A stretch of 64,000 nucleotides of DNA from Ceratorhiza oryzae-sativae (lineage: Eukaryota; Basidiomycota; Agaricomycetes; Cantharellales; Ceratobasidiaceae). The notes beneath the pieces are model-generated. The model saw nothing but the letters and a program-made list of their open reading frames with translations. It was not told where the DNA came from and ran no database searches. Position numbers and translations under genes: made by a program. Below, one piece after another: positions 44,462 through 55,981 of the stretch (its first letter is position 1; each line of letters opens with the position of its first letter). Location: positions 1-64,000 of the forward strand of contig JARWMV010000050.1 of assembly GCA_030998015.1 (NCBI GenBank), given 5' to 3'.

Positions 44462-46680
44462 CAGTAGAAACCCCGATGATGTATAGAGTCGGGGGAATTC
44501 TTATTTGGGGTTTATGCATGATTGGGGTCGCCCTTAAATCACCGATGAATTTCATATATGTACACTCGGGAGAGAACGGGCGAAATACATGATAAATCTA
44601 AAACAACACTAACTGAGTGCTAAGGTCTGAAAGAAACGGTAGATTAGCTCGGAGACAGGGGTCATCAAGCTGGGTAATGTATTTTTGAATTACTTCGAGT
44701 GAAGCAAGGGCGCTGGCGTTCGACAGGGGCATCGACGGCGCTGTAGCGACATTGTCGTTTGGCTCTCGTTTGGTTGCTTCGTCGGCGTCATCATACAAGG
44801 TTTCCCCTCGCATGTCCGCATCTGCATGTCGGATCTCAGCTGCAACTTGGTCGACAATCTCCTTGTCGGTCCAGTCTTGTTCTGTGGGGACACCAGTGTC
44901 AAGTTTGGTAAATGCGATGGCACTGGCAGGTTCGATTGAAGGAGCATGGGCACGCTGATGGAGACTGTCGATTGTTGTCTGTAGCGCCATGATGGACTCT
45001 TGCACATCTTCGGCTTCAGTTGGAACCGAAAGTGGAGATGGCTTGGACTCGGGACCACAAATCCCTGTGTGCTGCCAACAGTTTTGAATTGTATGAGAAC
45101 TAACCTGTGCCCATGCATCGCAGATCATCAACATTGCGATGAGTTGATTAATCTTGTATATGTCCTCCTCGCCGGCGTCCTCCCGTTCAATCGCTTGCTG
45201 AAGTAGCAGGCGTTTATAGTTCGCCTTCCAACAGCGTATAATACCAGCATCATTGGGCTGAATCCACACTGTGAGATTTGGAGCGAAAAACTCGATTTGG
45301 ATGTGAGGGTACTTGGCGGGATCGTGTGTGTGAGAAGGGGCGTTATCGCATAAAAGGAGTATATGTCGCCCCTGGCGTTTCATTTCGGCATTCAGGTTGG
45401 CGAGCCATCTAAGACGTTAAGATTAGTCTATAAGTTGCGCATATATGCTGATATTTATACATACCCCTGCCAAATTGATCCTGTCATCCATGCCTTCTTG
45501 TTCCACCAGTAATCGAACCCTAGATCGCGTCCATCGCGCTTTCCAAAAGCTCGTGGGCGCCGTGCATGACCGATGATGAGGGGAGGGAGCTTCTCTGAGC
45601 CATCCTGGTTTGAACAGAGGCCAACCGAGAGTTGAGTCTTGTTTCCTTTCACTCCAGCCATTTGGTGCGTTGCTAGACCGACATCTGGGGCAAGCATCCA
45701 AAATAGGGCCGATTCATCAAAGTTGAATACGTCAGGTGTGTTGTGCTTTTCAATCAACGCACGAATGCGTGCAATTTCGGCAGTAAGTGTATTGATTGGT
45801 GCCGACGCTGCCTCTCCGTGGAAGTGGTATCGCTTGAGACCCATACGAGCTTTGAGACTATTGAGCCAACCTCCCGAGAGGGACAGGAAGTCGCTGGAAT
45901 GCCCAAACATAGTTGCAAAATGTCAAGCCTTCGCCCGTATAATATCGCCTGTCAGCCTACAGCGCCCTCCAAGCTTCTGCAAGATCCACATCTGCAAAGC
46001 TTGATCGACATCGGGATACTCTACACGGTGCACCCGTTTGAACCGCCGTTCATTTGGGCTCTTGGCCAACTCCTCAAGCTCGTGCTTCTGTTTCTTGAGC
46101 CGCCATACTGTGGGTTGAGTAATGGTGACATAGCCAAGTCGTCAGAGTGCCCATGCAGCCTCTCCATCAGTGAGGCGAGAGTTATCCTCACAGAACTTGA
46201 TGACGTCCAAGCGGTCCTGAAGCGTCAAACGGTGTCGTTTGACAGGGGTTTTGGGAGGGACTACAGCTGAAATCGGGTGAGCAGAGGTACCTTGATTAGC
46301 TTTCATGTCTGCATGAACCATAAGAATCATATAAACCAGCCTGAAAACATAGCATACATACGTAAAATGGTAAAGTATATGCAGGCCAAAGAGAGCGCCA
46401 AAGATTCCAAAGAGATTTCTAACTTACGGCGGGGCTCCTGCAGGCCTTAATATACATTTAGATTATTCTAGATTATTCTGCATTACTCTGACTCAATCAC
46501 CGTCAAGGGGTGGGCATCAAAGGCGCGCGAATCCCGCCCTCGGCGACCTTGTTCCGGCAGTATCATAGCTTTAGTAATTGACCGACTCGTATTTGAAATT
46601 ACTACTCAGACATGCCCGGGTGGAATTCTTATTTGGGGTCTATACTTATTTACCAGTATACATCATTGGGGTCACGACTG
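44462..46680 (-). mobile_element. Pogo-type DNA transposon inserted in copia-2 RT (2219 bp)
   Basis: Terminal inverted repeats of about 24 bp: CAGTAGAAACCCCGATGATG at 44462 against the complement CAGTCGTGACCCCAATGATG at 46680. The duplication TA lies at 44460-44461 and 46681-46682. Removing the element with one TA restores the copia reading frame (DDMLLAGLSI joined to TFLNKIKAKI). Confidence 0.93.
44598..46330 (-). pseudogene. Pogo/Tigger-like DDE transposase (2 exons, two TGA stops)
   Basis: The N-terminal helix-turn-helix (RHRLTLQDRLDVIKFCEDN, then YVTITQPTVWRLKKQK) is of the CENP-B/psq type that binds the terminal repeats. The DDE_1 core follows: FNFDESALFWML (first Asp), LLLCDNAPSH (second Asp), and WIQPNDAGIIRCWKANY (third Asp). 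A 56-nt intron (45409-45464; GTATGT...TCTTAG) joins ...WQG to WLANLN in phase. TGA stops at 46142-46144 and 45923-45925 are in frame, both at plausible arginine codons. The C-terminal third is acidic. Inactive as it stands, though only two point changes mark the decay. Confidence 0.88.
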
Positions 46681-49600
46681 TAATAGACAATCCTGCCAAA
46701 AGCATATCATCGACATGGCTTAGTATAATCGCTAAATCGTCACCTTCACATAGCCAAAATACCAAATGATCAGTATCGCATCGATGGAAACCAATATCTT
46801 CGAGGATCTTCTTGAGGCGCATATAGAAAGCTCGGGCTGCCTGTTTAAGCCCGTATATGGCCTTGTTGAGCTTCCAGACTGATCATGAACCTTCAGCAGA
46901 GCCTGGTGGCTGCTCCATATAGATCTCCTCATCAAGATTGCCATGCAAAAATGCCATTTTAACATCAATTTGGAGAAGTTCGAGATCAAGGGTGGCAACG
47001 ATACTTAAGAGAGCTCGTAAAGAATTGGCAGCAGTGACAGGCAATGATATTTTGACAAAATCAACTCCTGGGCGTTGGGAAAACCCCTTCGCAACTAACC
47101 TAGCCTTGTAGCGAATGATTTCGCCATCGGGGCCGCGCTTATAGTTGAATACCCATCGGCATTTAACAATATTTTTATTGATCGGATGGTTCACAAGCAT
47201 CCACACTTCATGCTGCTTGATCGACTTGAGCTCCTCGGTCATTGCTTTGAGCCACAAATTTGCATCTGGGTGGCTCATTGCTTCCTCGAACGTTTGAGGT
47301 GGCGATTCCATCATTGTGGTAAGTGCCTCCTCCCTCCAATATTTGTCTGACTGCGCTAGAGTGCCCACTTGCGCTCCATAACGCTCAGGTGGTCTGCGAT
47401 CACATGTAGATCGACGCAGTGGCGGCGGATCGGGCTGTAGTGCCACAACTTCTTGCATCTTGGGTTCCGAGTCCAAGCTTTCGGAAGGTATGTCTTCAGG
47501 CATTTCAGGTGTATGCATTGACTCTGACAGTTCAGGTGGTTTATCGGGTACTTTGGGCGATTTGATTTTGATTTGTATTGGTGGTATTTCTCCCAATTTG
47601 CCTTCTTCATCGTCACTTGGACCCTTGTCATGGTCCTTGATAACTACATGTTGTCGACTATCTGTGCCTTCATCAAAGACCATGTCATGTGATGTGAGGA
47701 TACGGCTGGTTGAGCGCTGAACAAGTACATGCACCTTTCGATTAGGGGCAAATCCAAGGTAATTGCATTTGATAGATTGTGCTTGGAGCTTTGTGCGCAT
47801 CTTATCAGGTACTTGGGCCCAGGCCTTGCACCCAAAGGTACATAAGCCTGACACATTTGGGATTTTGCTGCTGAAAGCTTCGTTTGGCGTTTGGCCATCT
47901 AGGCATTGCTTAGGCGTGATGTTCCATAGGTGAGCTGCATGCAGAATTGTGTAACCCCAAAATTTCTCAGGTATATGTGCATCAAATTGCATCGCGCACT
48001 GACAGTTGTTCAGGGTTCGAATAGCTTGCTTGGCTACACCATTACTCACCAATGAATTGGCCTTGGTCTTCTGGTGCTGGATACCCTCCGCTCATAAGAA
48101 TGCCTCGAAGGCATTGGAAACATATTTGCCACCACCATCCATCCATAAGTGTTTAATCTTCTTGCCAGTAAGATTTTCGACTGACACTTTCAGCTCCTTA
48201 AATTGAGCTGGATAATTGCTTTTGTTCTGCAATAAATGGACGAAAATTTTGTGGGATTTGTCATTGATTGTAACAGCAAATTATCGGAATCCTCTGATAG
48301 CTTGGACAGGTAGCAGGCCATGCAAGTCACTGTGCATAAGCTTGAGTACCTCAGAGGTATGAGATTGGGACGGTGGGAACAGTGTGTGGGTCTGCTTGCC
48401 CTGTAGGCATGGCCTGCACTTCGACTTGGGAGGTGAGTGACTCCCCACAATATCCATCCCTTTGATGGTGCCCTTCCTGACCATATCGAGAACATACTCG
48501 TAGTTCAGGTGGCCAAAACAGTGATGCCAGGTTGGCAGGTCTGCTCGTGCGACAGTGGTTGCAGTATATGCAATGAATTCCTGGGCTTTAAGGTTGCCCT
48601 CGTCGTTCTGGCTGTCAGCCTTGACAACAGCTGTATGCGTGGTTGAATCAGTATGTGTGACCCTTGCTTGGACCTTGTATAGTTGACCTGACTGTTTTGC
48701 CCATCCAATTTCATCACCTTGGCCATCCTGGGTAATCATGATCACGCCGATACCCCTCTGGAATAGGACGTTCATCCTTTTCTCATTGAGCTGAGTCACT
48801 GACATCAGACTCGCATTCAAATCAGGTATGTGCAGTGCAGCTTCGATACATGTGTTCATCTCATGGCCTTTGCGATTTCACAGTGTAACGAGAATTCAGC
48901 CAATGCCAATTGCATAGATTTTGGTTCCATCACCCACTCAAACTGGGACTGGTGGCACAAGGGATCGGTAAGTCGAGAACCATTTGCGCTGGGGCATCAT
49001 ATGGTGAGATACACCCAAATCGAGCAGCCAGTAATGCACTGCAGTCTCCTCATCGACTATGGGTAGCGCATATAGCGTAGGCATGACCAGTATGTCCTCC
49101 ATTGCTACAAACGTCACTGCAATTTGCACTGATTTGACCTTTGGTTTCGAATCATTGGACTTGGGCTTGTCCTTGTCCTTGTCCTTGTCCTTCCCCTTGT
49201 CCTTTGGTGGCTGTCGCCTCTGGAACAGTCCCTGGCCCTTGGCACCTCCTCCTTTTGCCCAACATCTGGCCTTCTGATGTCCAGTTCTGCTGCAGTTCGC
49301 ACACACCTTTTGGTTCTGCCTTGCAGGCTGATCCTTCACCTTTGACGCTGTGCCTTTGCCCTTGGCAATGCTTGTAAACATTGCAGTAAGTCCAAGACCT
49401 TTCTTGCAACGTTCCTCCTTGGCTAACGTGGCCTTTATGACCATATCAGAGGTGATCAAGCTGGACTGATTTGACATCTGGAGAACTGTGCTGACAACAG
49501 TGTAGGATGGAGGTAGGGTGTTCATTAAGATTTGAGCAAGCATGGAGTTGCTAACAGGTTTGCCTAGCATCTTCATTTTTGATGAGATTGTACAGAGGGT

Positions 49601-50117
49601 GTTAATGCCCACAGTAATATCCTGATCCTCCTTGATCTTAGTATTAACAAGCTGGTGGTATAGGAACAATATAGACTGCACTCCTTTCCCTTCCCACCGC
49701 TCAACGACTTGTGTCCACACATCCTGGGATGACATTGCTTCAACAACATTGGCTAGTGCTTCGTCCTCCATCGCCAATGAGATCTGGGCGAATGCCTCTT
49801 GATCTCATCTCAGCCAATCGGCTAATGACTCTGTGTATTCGTCAGCCTTAGCTTTATCCTTAGCATCCATGTCAGTAAGCTCAGCTGGGGGTTTCTTGAC
49901 TCCAAGAACAATGTCCTCTAGGCCTTGTAGGCATAGGACCATTTGCTGATGAAATTTCCATGCTGTATAATTCGATCTGTCACTCTTCAGTGCAGGAATG
50001 TTGAAGGTCTTCTTGCTGAGATAACTCGGCGTACTGCTTGAAGGCATGGTGGACTGAGGTAACAGGACTTTAACCAGGTCAACAGGGCTCTCTGGTTTTG
50101 TACTAGTAGAGGCAGCA

Positions 50118-50129
50118 GGGCTCATAACC
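50118..50129 (-). promoter_or_regulatory. Copia-2 primer-binding site
   Basis: GGTTATGAGCCC directly follows the 5' LTR in minus orientation, in the position and style of copia tRNA-Met sites. It overlaps the gag ATG. Confidence 0.6.
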
Positions 50130-50418
50130 TCTCATGCAGGGAGGTTTTACACAAGCTAGATACAAATGTACTTAGCTCAACTACGAAGGTAGAGAACTTT
50201 GTATTTACTGTACCTAGATACGAATGTACTACAAGGGACAGTGAGTATGAGAAATAAATGAAGAAAAGAAAGAGGAAAAAAAAACTGTACCTTAGCTCAA
50301 CTACGAAGGTAGAGAACTAAGGAAAGAAAATTTTCACTGGTGCGTGCATAACATCAGAAATGGACAAACAGGTACAAACACACCGCATACATGAACGGAT
50401 ATGATTGTAAATTCAACA
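50130..50418 (-). repeat. Copia-2 5' LTR
   Basis: 289 bp, near-identical to 43199-43488. The differences seen are mostly transitions. Confidence 0.93.
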
Positions 50419-51130
50419 GACCGCTCACCCGTTGGAACCAATTTGATTGCTGAACCAGTATGTCTATGTGGGAGCTCATGGCAGAAAGCTCTCCTTGAAG
50501 AAGTTCAATATCGATCTGGGTCTCCCTGACCTTGTTGTTTACAGCTGCGACCACCTTGTGAACTGACTTGACTTTCTTGTCGACAGCTGCAACCTCCTTG
50601 CAAACAGACTGGACTGTCTCACAGAGCAGGTTGACTGATTGTTCAAGCCTTTCCAAATGGCCCATAGCTTGAGGCAAGAGTATCAGCTCGAATACACAAA
50701 TATATTTTCGACTACGCACCAAGAATCATACTCGAGATATAGATTATAAGATTGCACAGAGCAGGAAACACAGCATGGCCTTGGCCTAAATATGCGGGTT
50801 TACGTTATCAGCGCTTGCCATAAATAGGCCCAATGCAGGAGATGCCACTAACTTTGGTGAGAATACACCCTATAGGCCTTTGCGAGAAGGTCCAGAGCTG
50901 CAGCAAACTGCTCATCCGTTGGAGTTCCATTGATGCTAAGGGGGACTGAAGTGGAGAGCCATTCAGGTAGAGAGGGGGCCGGAATGTCTGACATGTTGTA
51001 AGAAAAGAGGGTTTTTGGTTTAGCTATGTATGCAATGAAAAGGAGTATGTATGAATGATAATTTGAAGATCTTAACATGAGGAGCTGTTGATGGTGGTGC
51101 GGTAAAGAGGCTTTTTGCGTTAAATACCCC

Positions 51131-51184
51131 TATTTATGCTTGGTCAGGAGGTAAACACCCGGCGCTTAATAGCATGACCACGTG
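51131..51184 (-). promoter_or_regulatory. Promoter of the disrupted gene with GGCGCTTA/CACGTG module
   Basis: In minus orientation: CACGTG (51184-51179), TAAGCGCCGGGTG (51168-51156), then a TATA-like CATAAATAG (51139-51131) 55 bp before ATG 51078 and 137 bp before ATG 50994. The block CACCCGGCGCTTAAT plus CACGTGA is the same as in the first unit of the LTR B array at 461-502. Confidence 0.65.
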
Positions 51185-53649
51185 ATAAGACCGATCCCAG
51201 AGGCCTCTTCTGCCGAGCGGTTGGTGCTGCAAGCCAGTCGAGACATCATATTAACCATCCCAGATTCCAGCTAATGATAATCACACTATAATTCGATATC
51301 AAGATTCATCATCGACTCGTGCTATCGGATCGCGCACTCAACGAGGGGATCAATCGTACTGTTAACAATGTACTGTCGGACCAGTCGTTAGTAAACCGAC
51401 AAGATCCCACACTTGAATATCAAAAGCTCAGGTATCATGATGAGCCGCCCTCTCATATCACACGCCCCGCATATACGTATCTATACGATCATCTCACCAC
51501 CAATATATATAAACCTACCTGTAGAACATAGCACGAATATAAGAATATCATCGGTCCACTCATGCCTTACTACTTCCATTTCACGGCCCCTAAAATCCAT
51601 AGCTACAAAAGAGCTTCGTCTTTAACACCCACTGACAAGGTTTTTCACCATTAGGGGCGCCGCGAACAACAGCAACGAATTTCTGGAAACAACAAGGCAG
51701 GCTGAGATGCGCAGGGAGATTGCTGGAGGCCGAGACCACAGGTTCAAAATCGGATTATCAGTATTGTTCAATAACGGGAGTTACGCATTTAAATTGTAAG
51801 ATAGAAGATCGATTCGCGACAGGATGTGCAATGAGTGAGGGTGGCATCCCCATTCTCTTTGCAGTCATAAGCGAAACAAGTGAATCAGTAGATCCCATCA
51901 GTTCTGCATTGTGAACGATTTACGATCTGACATCACGAAACCGGTACAAGGATGTTCTTGAACTCCAAGGTGTGTTAACAATCTCCCTAAATAATAATGA
52001 CAAACAGCATAACACATACATTCACGTGAATTACTACTGTTCAACGGGATTGGTCAGCACGTGAACTATGCCACACAAGCAACGTGTATAGCTTGATGAG
52101 TAGTGCTGGGCAAGGAGGGCGGGAGCGGGATCTCATGACGCTGAAGAGAATGACCATACCCTCCTTGGAGAATCAAGCAGCACTTCGAAATGGGCCACAA
52201 GAAACAACAATTCCCCACAGTCTATAACTACGGTGGACCATGGTGAAAAATACCATAGTTCGGGTGCTACTCGGATGATCTTAACATAAAAATATGGCTG
52301 CACTGGTGTACAGTGTACGCTCACCAACAACCAAGGATTATTTCAACATTACATGTCATGCATATACGTGGGGGCAATGTCTCTCGCCTTCGTATCTTTT
52401 CTCTTCTCTCTCCCGTCATTCCACCCTTCTGGAGTATGTCCCGGCGCACTCGTCGTCTCGCTATCCACTTAAGTTAACGTGTAGCTCCCCCCTGACTCTC
52501 TCCATGTCTGTGCCGTATAGTAATCTAGCATAGCACACGCCAGCTTAGTATAGTTTATCGTTCAGCGTCATGAGTCTGCATTGTTTTCTTTGCACACCGT
52601 ACAGTACATGTCGCGCAGCCAGAAAGTCGCATCACAAGGCCTGGCCTCCAAATGACTCCGGTGTACATAATTTTTTTAAAACTGGGAACACGTTTTATGC
52701 TTCAGTAATCGATATGATTTCAACTTAGGTATACGAACTATTGCTTAAATGGAGTGTACAATTAGGCAGCAGCCCCAAGCGCAGGGTCGGGATTGCTATC
52801 GGAACTTCATTAGTTTATACGTGGTCGAAATTGTTGCTACCGTATCAAAAAAAGCCCCACACTAGCAATAGTCTTTATATTCCTTCCGTTGTGTAGCGAG
52901 CCACAGGACCAGGACACCGGGGGGTCGGGGGTCGATTTCTCAAACTCGGAATGTTAACATTCTGCTTCTATATATCGATTACCCTCTTGCGCGCGATTCA
53001 AGCAGCACAGCGTATGTGGCGGCCCAAACTTCGACGGTATTTATTTGGTGAAGAATTTAGCTCCCCCCCCCCAATTGTTTTTTGCGAACAGAAATAAGTA
53101 TAGAATAGGTTTACAAAAGAGTGTGAATCTAGGAATAACTCGATGGGGTAAGAGGGGCTCGCAGAATCCTTATTTTTAATCTAGAAACACGAATGACTCT
53201 TACCGAATGGTGTTGCGCATATACACTTCACTCAATTGCTGAGTCGATATACGACTCGTGGTTTTCACAAATTCTAAGTAATACACAAATTTTGTACGGT
53301 ATGGAGGCGGTTTTCACCAGCCACATATAGGTCGATCCGCCGATAGTCAGGGGACCATTTCACAGCGTCTATCTCCTACTGTTTTTGGCGAGAAGAGTCA
53401 TAATGGGCTGTGCTCATATTTCAGCAATCGTGCGGGGGGCTGTTCGGCCGTTAATCCGCAGGTCTGGGCCATGTGTCAGCCATGATGCCTAGCCCATCGT
53501 TTAACTCTTTCCCACCCTGCCCATCGGTTCTCCACATATATAGTGTTAGCCCCTTTCTACCATACAACATGCCGCTGGTTTGACTCGCTAGCAACATCCC
53601 TCACCCGCTAGATACTTACGGCTTCAGCAAGTCCCTTGCTTCATCCAGA
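51185..53649. other. Intergenic region, no gene seen
   Basis: No frame here has a recognisable domain. A C10 run lies near 53065. TATATA near 53536-53542, about 110 bp upstream of ATG 53650, is a likely promoter of the pseudokinase gene. Confidence 0.45.
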
Positions 53650-55981
53650 ATGGACCTAGATGCTCCGCCCCCTTACACATCGGAGCAAAGAAAAAATGTC
53701 ACGTACGCTGAGGTCGCTACAAAATTATCGGAGTCTATCAATAGCTCGGAACTTGAGAATACCCTGGAAGCGTTCAGAGGATTTCTTTCTAGCCAAGAGA
53801 ACGTAACTTTAACGAAGTGGGTATATTTAATCGATTATATCGTTTGACAGTTGTTCGAGATATGCACTATTTCATAGAAATCAACTTCAGGTCCTCAAAT
53901 CACAAGCCGTATTGGTACTTGAAGAGACCGCAAAATACCTGAAGTCAAGGGGCGATGGGTCTGATATTCTACCAAGAGTAGCAAAGTGTGTAGAAACTGC
54001 CCTCCGCGTGGAATTTTCATTGAAGAATTTATACCTAGAATATTCTGGAATGCATCGGAAAAACTTGAGTCCCTAACGAAGTGGGAGGTCGTGCTGAAGG
54101 GGCAGGATGGTCCAAATCGATTGGATGCGATGATCGATGATTTGTTCAATGAACTGGAAGCGCTTCGTATGCTTGTCAAGGTCACAATTCCGCTTGGTAT
54201 TCCCAGCCCTCGCAATGACATGTGTTATTACTCTAGGGCAATGATGCTGAGTCTACGGTGAACCAGCAAGAGTTTTCGAAGGCCAAAGAAGTGGACCAGC
54301 GCAAAATAGCTGAGCTTTCGGCTATCCTTCCTACCACTGTATCTTCGGGAACTGGTCTGACCGACCTTGTGCAAGAATCGATGAGTAAAGAATTGAAGGT
54401 TAGTGACTCTTTGCAATCCGATTTACAGTCCTGTCGCATTGCTGAAGCAGATTATTGGGGACCGAACGGTTTCTCGACCCTTTCAAGATCCCCAAAAAAA
54501 CGCAAAACATGCCTTGGCTATATTGGCCGAACTAACGGGAACTGCGCTACCGCCCTCAACGCTGCTTGGGAAGGAGTGGGTGACTATTGATAGTTATGCA
54601 ATTCACCAAGGCTCGAGTTATGATGTATTCCTGGGAGAGTATTTTACTGGCGAGAAGATCGCAATCAAAGTTTTGAGGCATCGTGTGGACCAAGAAACGG
54701 GGAAAAAAATGCACCAGGCAAGCGATTAGATTTTCGGCTCACTTAAATATGCTGATTTAATTGAATCAGCGATTCGCTCGTCAGGCAGTGAACTGGTCTT
54801 CACTCCGGCACGACGCCATCCTTCCATTTTATGGGCTAGGGTTGCTGGACTCGCCAGTTGTCCCCGGCGAATTCCAACTGTAAGTAGTTTAGGTGCACAC
54901 AAACGCAGCGCTGTCATCTGGTACTGCTCATAGATATCTGGTATCCCCTTATATGCAGAATCGGGATGTGGTGGGTGCTTTAACGGCGGAACAAGAATCA
55001 CTCACGACAACACCTTTCGTAGAAAAGTTATTTGAGGAGATATACCAAGACATCGCGCTATGCCCGGCTGCAGATCGTCAGTCGATTCAATCTCACCCCT
55101 TGGATACGTAACCGCATTTATCACAGGCTTTGGACGTTGCTCGTGGCTTATGTCACATGCATGAGGCGGTGGAGCTTGGAGAACAAGGGCATGGGATAGT
55201 GCATAGCGCATTGAATGTCTACAACGTTCTGATCAAAGACAGTGGCCGCGCGGCTATATCGGGCTTCGGACATGCCAAGGTACGAAAGATCAGCTGGTCT
55301 AAGCTCTGGAGACTAGTTTCTGATTGGCGCCATGTAGGTCATCAAAAACTTTCAAGAGAGCTTTACTGGCGATAACTCTGAGTACCGATACATGGTAGGA
55401 CCATTTGTTTGTTCATAGCAAATTCTAAGGTATTGTCTGTAGGGACCAGAACTCATGCAAGACGATGCGCATATATCGTATGGGACTGACATATATGCCT
55501 GGTGCGCTGGCCATGACTGTATTTATGATCTTTGAAACTTGCTGAGGTCCACCCTTCACAGGGCGATGACGGCCCTGGAGGTGATGACTATGAAACCAGT
55601 TCATTCGGTCTAAGGCTGATAAAAACGTGGTAGATTCTAACCGATGTGCCTCCATTCGGCGAGAAGTCGAAGGGTCCAAGAATTATTCAAAAGGTGGCAC
55701 TGGGAGAAAAGCCTGATCGATTGGAGCACCCAAAGCTGGAAGAGTACGCGTGCCGCGATGAGATCTGGTCGCTGCTTAAAGATTGCTGGAAGACCGATCC
55801 AGGGCTTCGACCCACAGCGGATGTCGTCGTCCAACGCATCAAGCCATTGCTACACCAACTGGGTAACAAAAGCAACGCTACAGAACAACGGCCACCACCT
55901 CCAGCACCGAGGGGACCAACTGCTGCTGAGGATGGGAAAGCCAACCCTGGAGTCGCGCAAGCTCCGCCGAGCCAGCATTAA
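53650..55981 (+). CDS. Pseudokinase with helical N-terminus, paralog 1 (560 aa, 13 exons)
   Basis: Exons: 53650-53816, 53878-53985, 54039-54180, 54237-54398, 54451-54717, 54770-54879, 54934-54970, 55023-55076, 55127-55279, 55338-55394, 55443-55501, 55562-55580, 55634-55981; introns 48-61 nt, one GC-AG (54718-54769). The frame closes exactly. Residues 1-12 contain PPPY, a WW-domain ligand motif. Residues about 15-190 are predicted helical. The kinase-like domain keeps the ATP-site Lys (IAIKVL, K266) and the catalytic-loop Asn (N382). It has Gln287 where the helix C Glu is expected, HSAL instead of HGDL/HRDL (A377) and GFG (395-397) instead of DFG; the glycine loop is degenerate. Catalysis is therefore unlikely; a scaffold or switch role is inference. 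The C-terminus is Pro-rich. Paralog at 60078. Confidence 0.8.

Larger units (their letters stand above)
43552..50125 (-). pseudogene. Copia-2 Gag-Pol in one frame, broken by TGA codons and the pogo insertion
   Basis: Gag starts at ATG 50125, whose codon lies in the primer-binding site. In order: Gag helices (SDRSNYTAWKFHQQMVLCLQ), a zinc knuckle CANCSRTGHQKARC (about 49300), a Lys/Asp repeat (KDKDKDKDK), the protease region, GAG-pre-integrase (HHCFGHLNYEYVLD, CRPCLQGK), integrase, reverse transcriptase (WVFNYKRGPDGEIIRYKARL, HVDDMLLAG) and RNase H (YVDADYAGDKHTSRSTTGWA, SSTEAEYVA). Stops at 49805, 48938, about 48886 and 48868, 48281, about 48090, 46883 and 44161 are all TGA at likely arginine codons. 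The frame stays continuous on both sides of the pogo insertion. In integrase the NGVAER-type Glu is replaced (NGVAKQ). Inactive. Confidence 0.93.
43199..50418 (-). mobile_element. Copia-2: Ty1/copia element on minus strand, carrying a pogo insertion
   Basis: LTRs of 290 bp (43199-43488) and 289 bp (50130-50418), TGTTGAATTT at the 5' end in minus orientation, and a perfect 5-bp duplication GACCG outside. About 5 kb remains without the nested pogo transposon. The LTRs are nearly identical, so the insertion is recent. Confidence 0.95.
42860..50994 (-). pseudogene. Host coiled-coil gene split by copia-2
   Basis: The proposed start is the ATG at 50994 (MSDIPAPSLPEWLSTSVPLS), with a second candidate at 51078. 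After an intron whose ends I cannot fix, a long coiled coil follows (about 50700-50440; ERLEQSVNLLCETVQSV, DKKVKSVHKVVAAVNNKV). Copia-2 then interrupts at the duplication GACCG (43194-43198 and 50419-50423). Beyond it, after an apparent intron (GTGAGC...TTTTTTAG when rejoined), come DQNYQNPGQCRP, a possible +1 frame break near 43060, and a C-terminal exon (MYPRQLPALKSEGD, QLNEYLTFYFLTIPSDP) ending TAA at 42860. The family is not recognised. If this is the only copy, the insertion destroys it; if multicopy, this is one dead member. Confidence 0.55.

Noticed and set aside
49141..49409. Plus-strand Ser/Pro-rich frames over the Lys/Asp repeat
   Set aside because: Antisense of the copia-2 Gag basic repeat; low complexity only.
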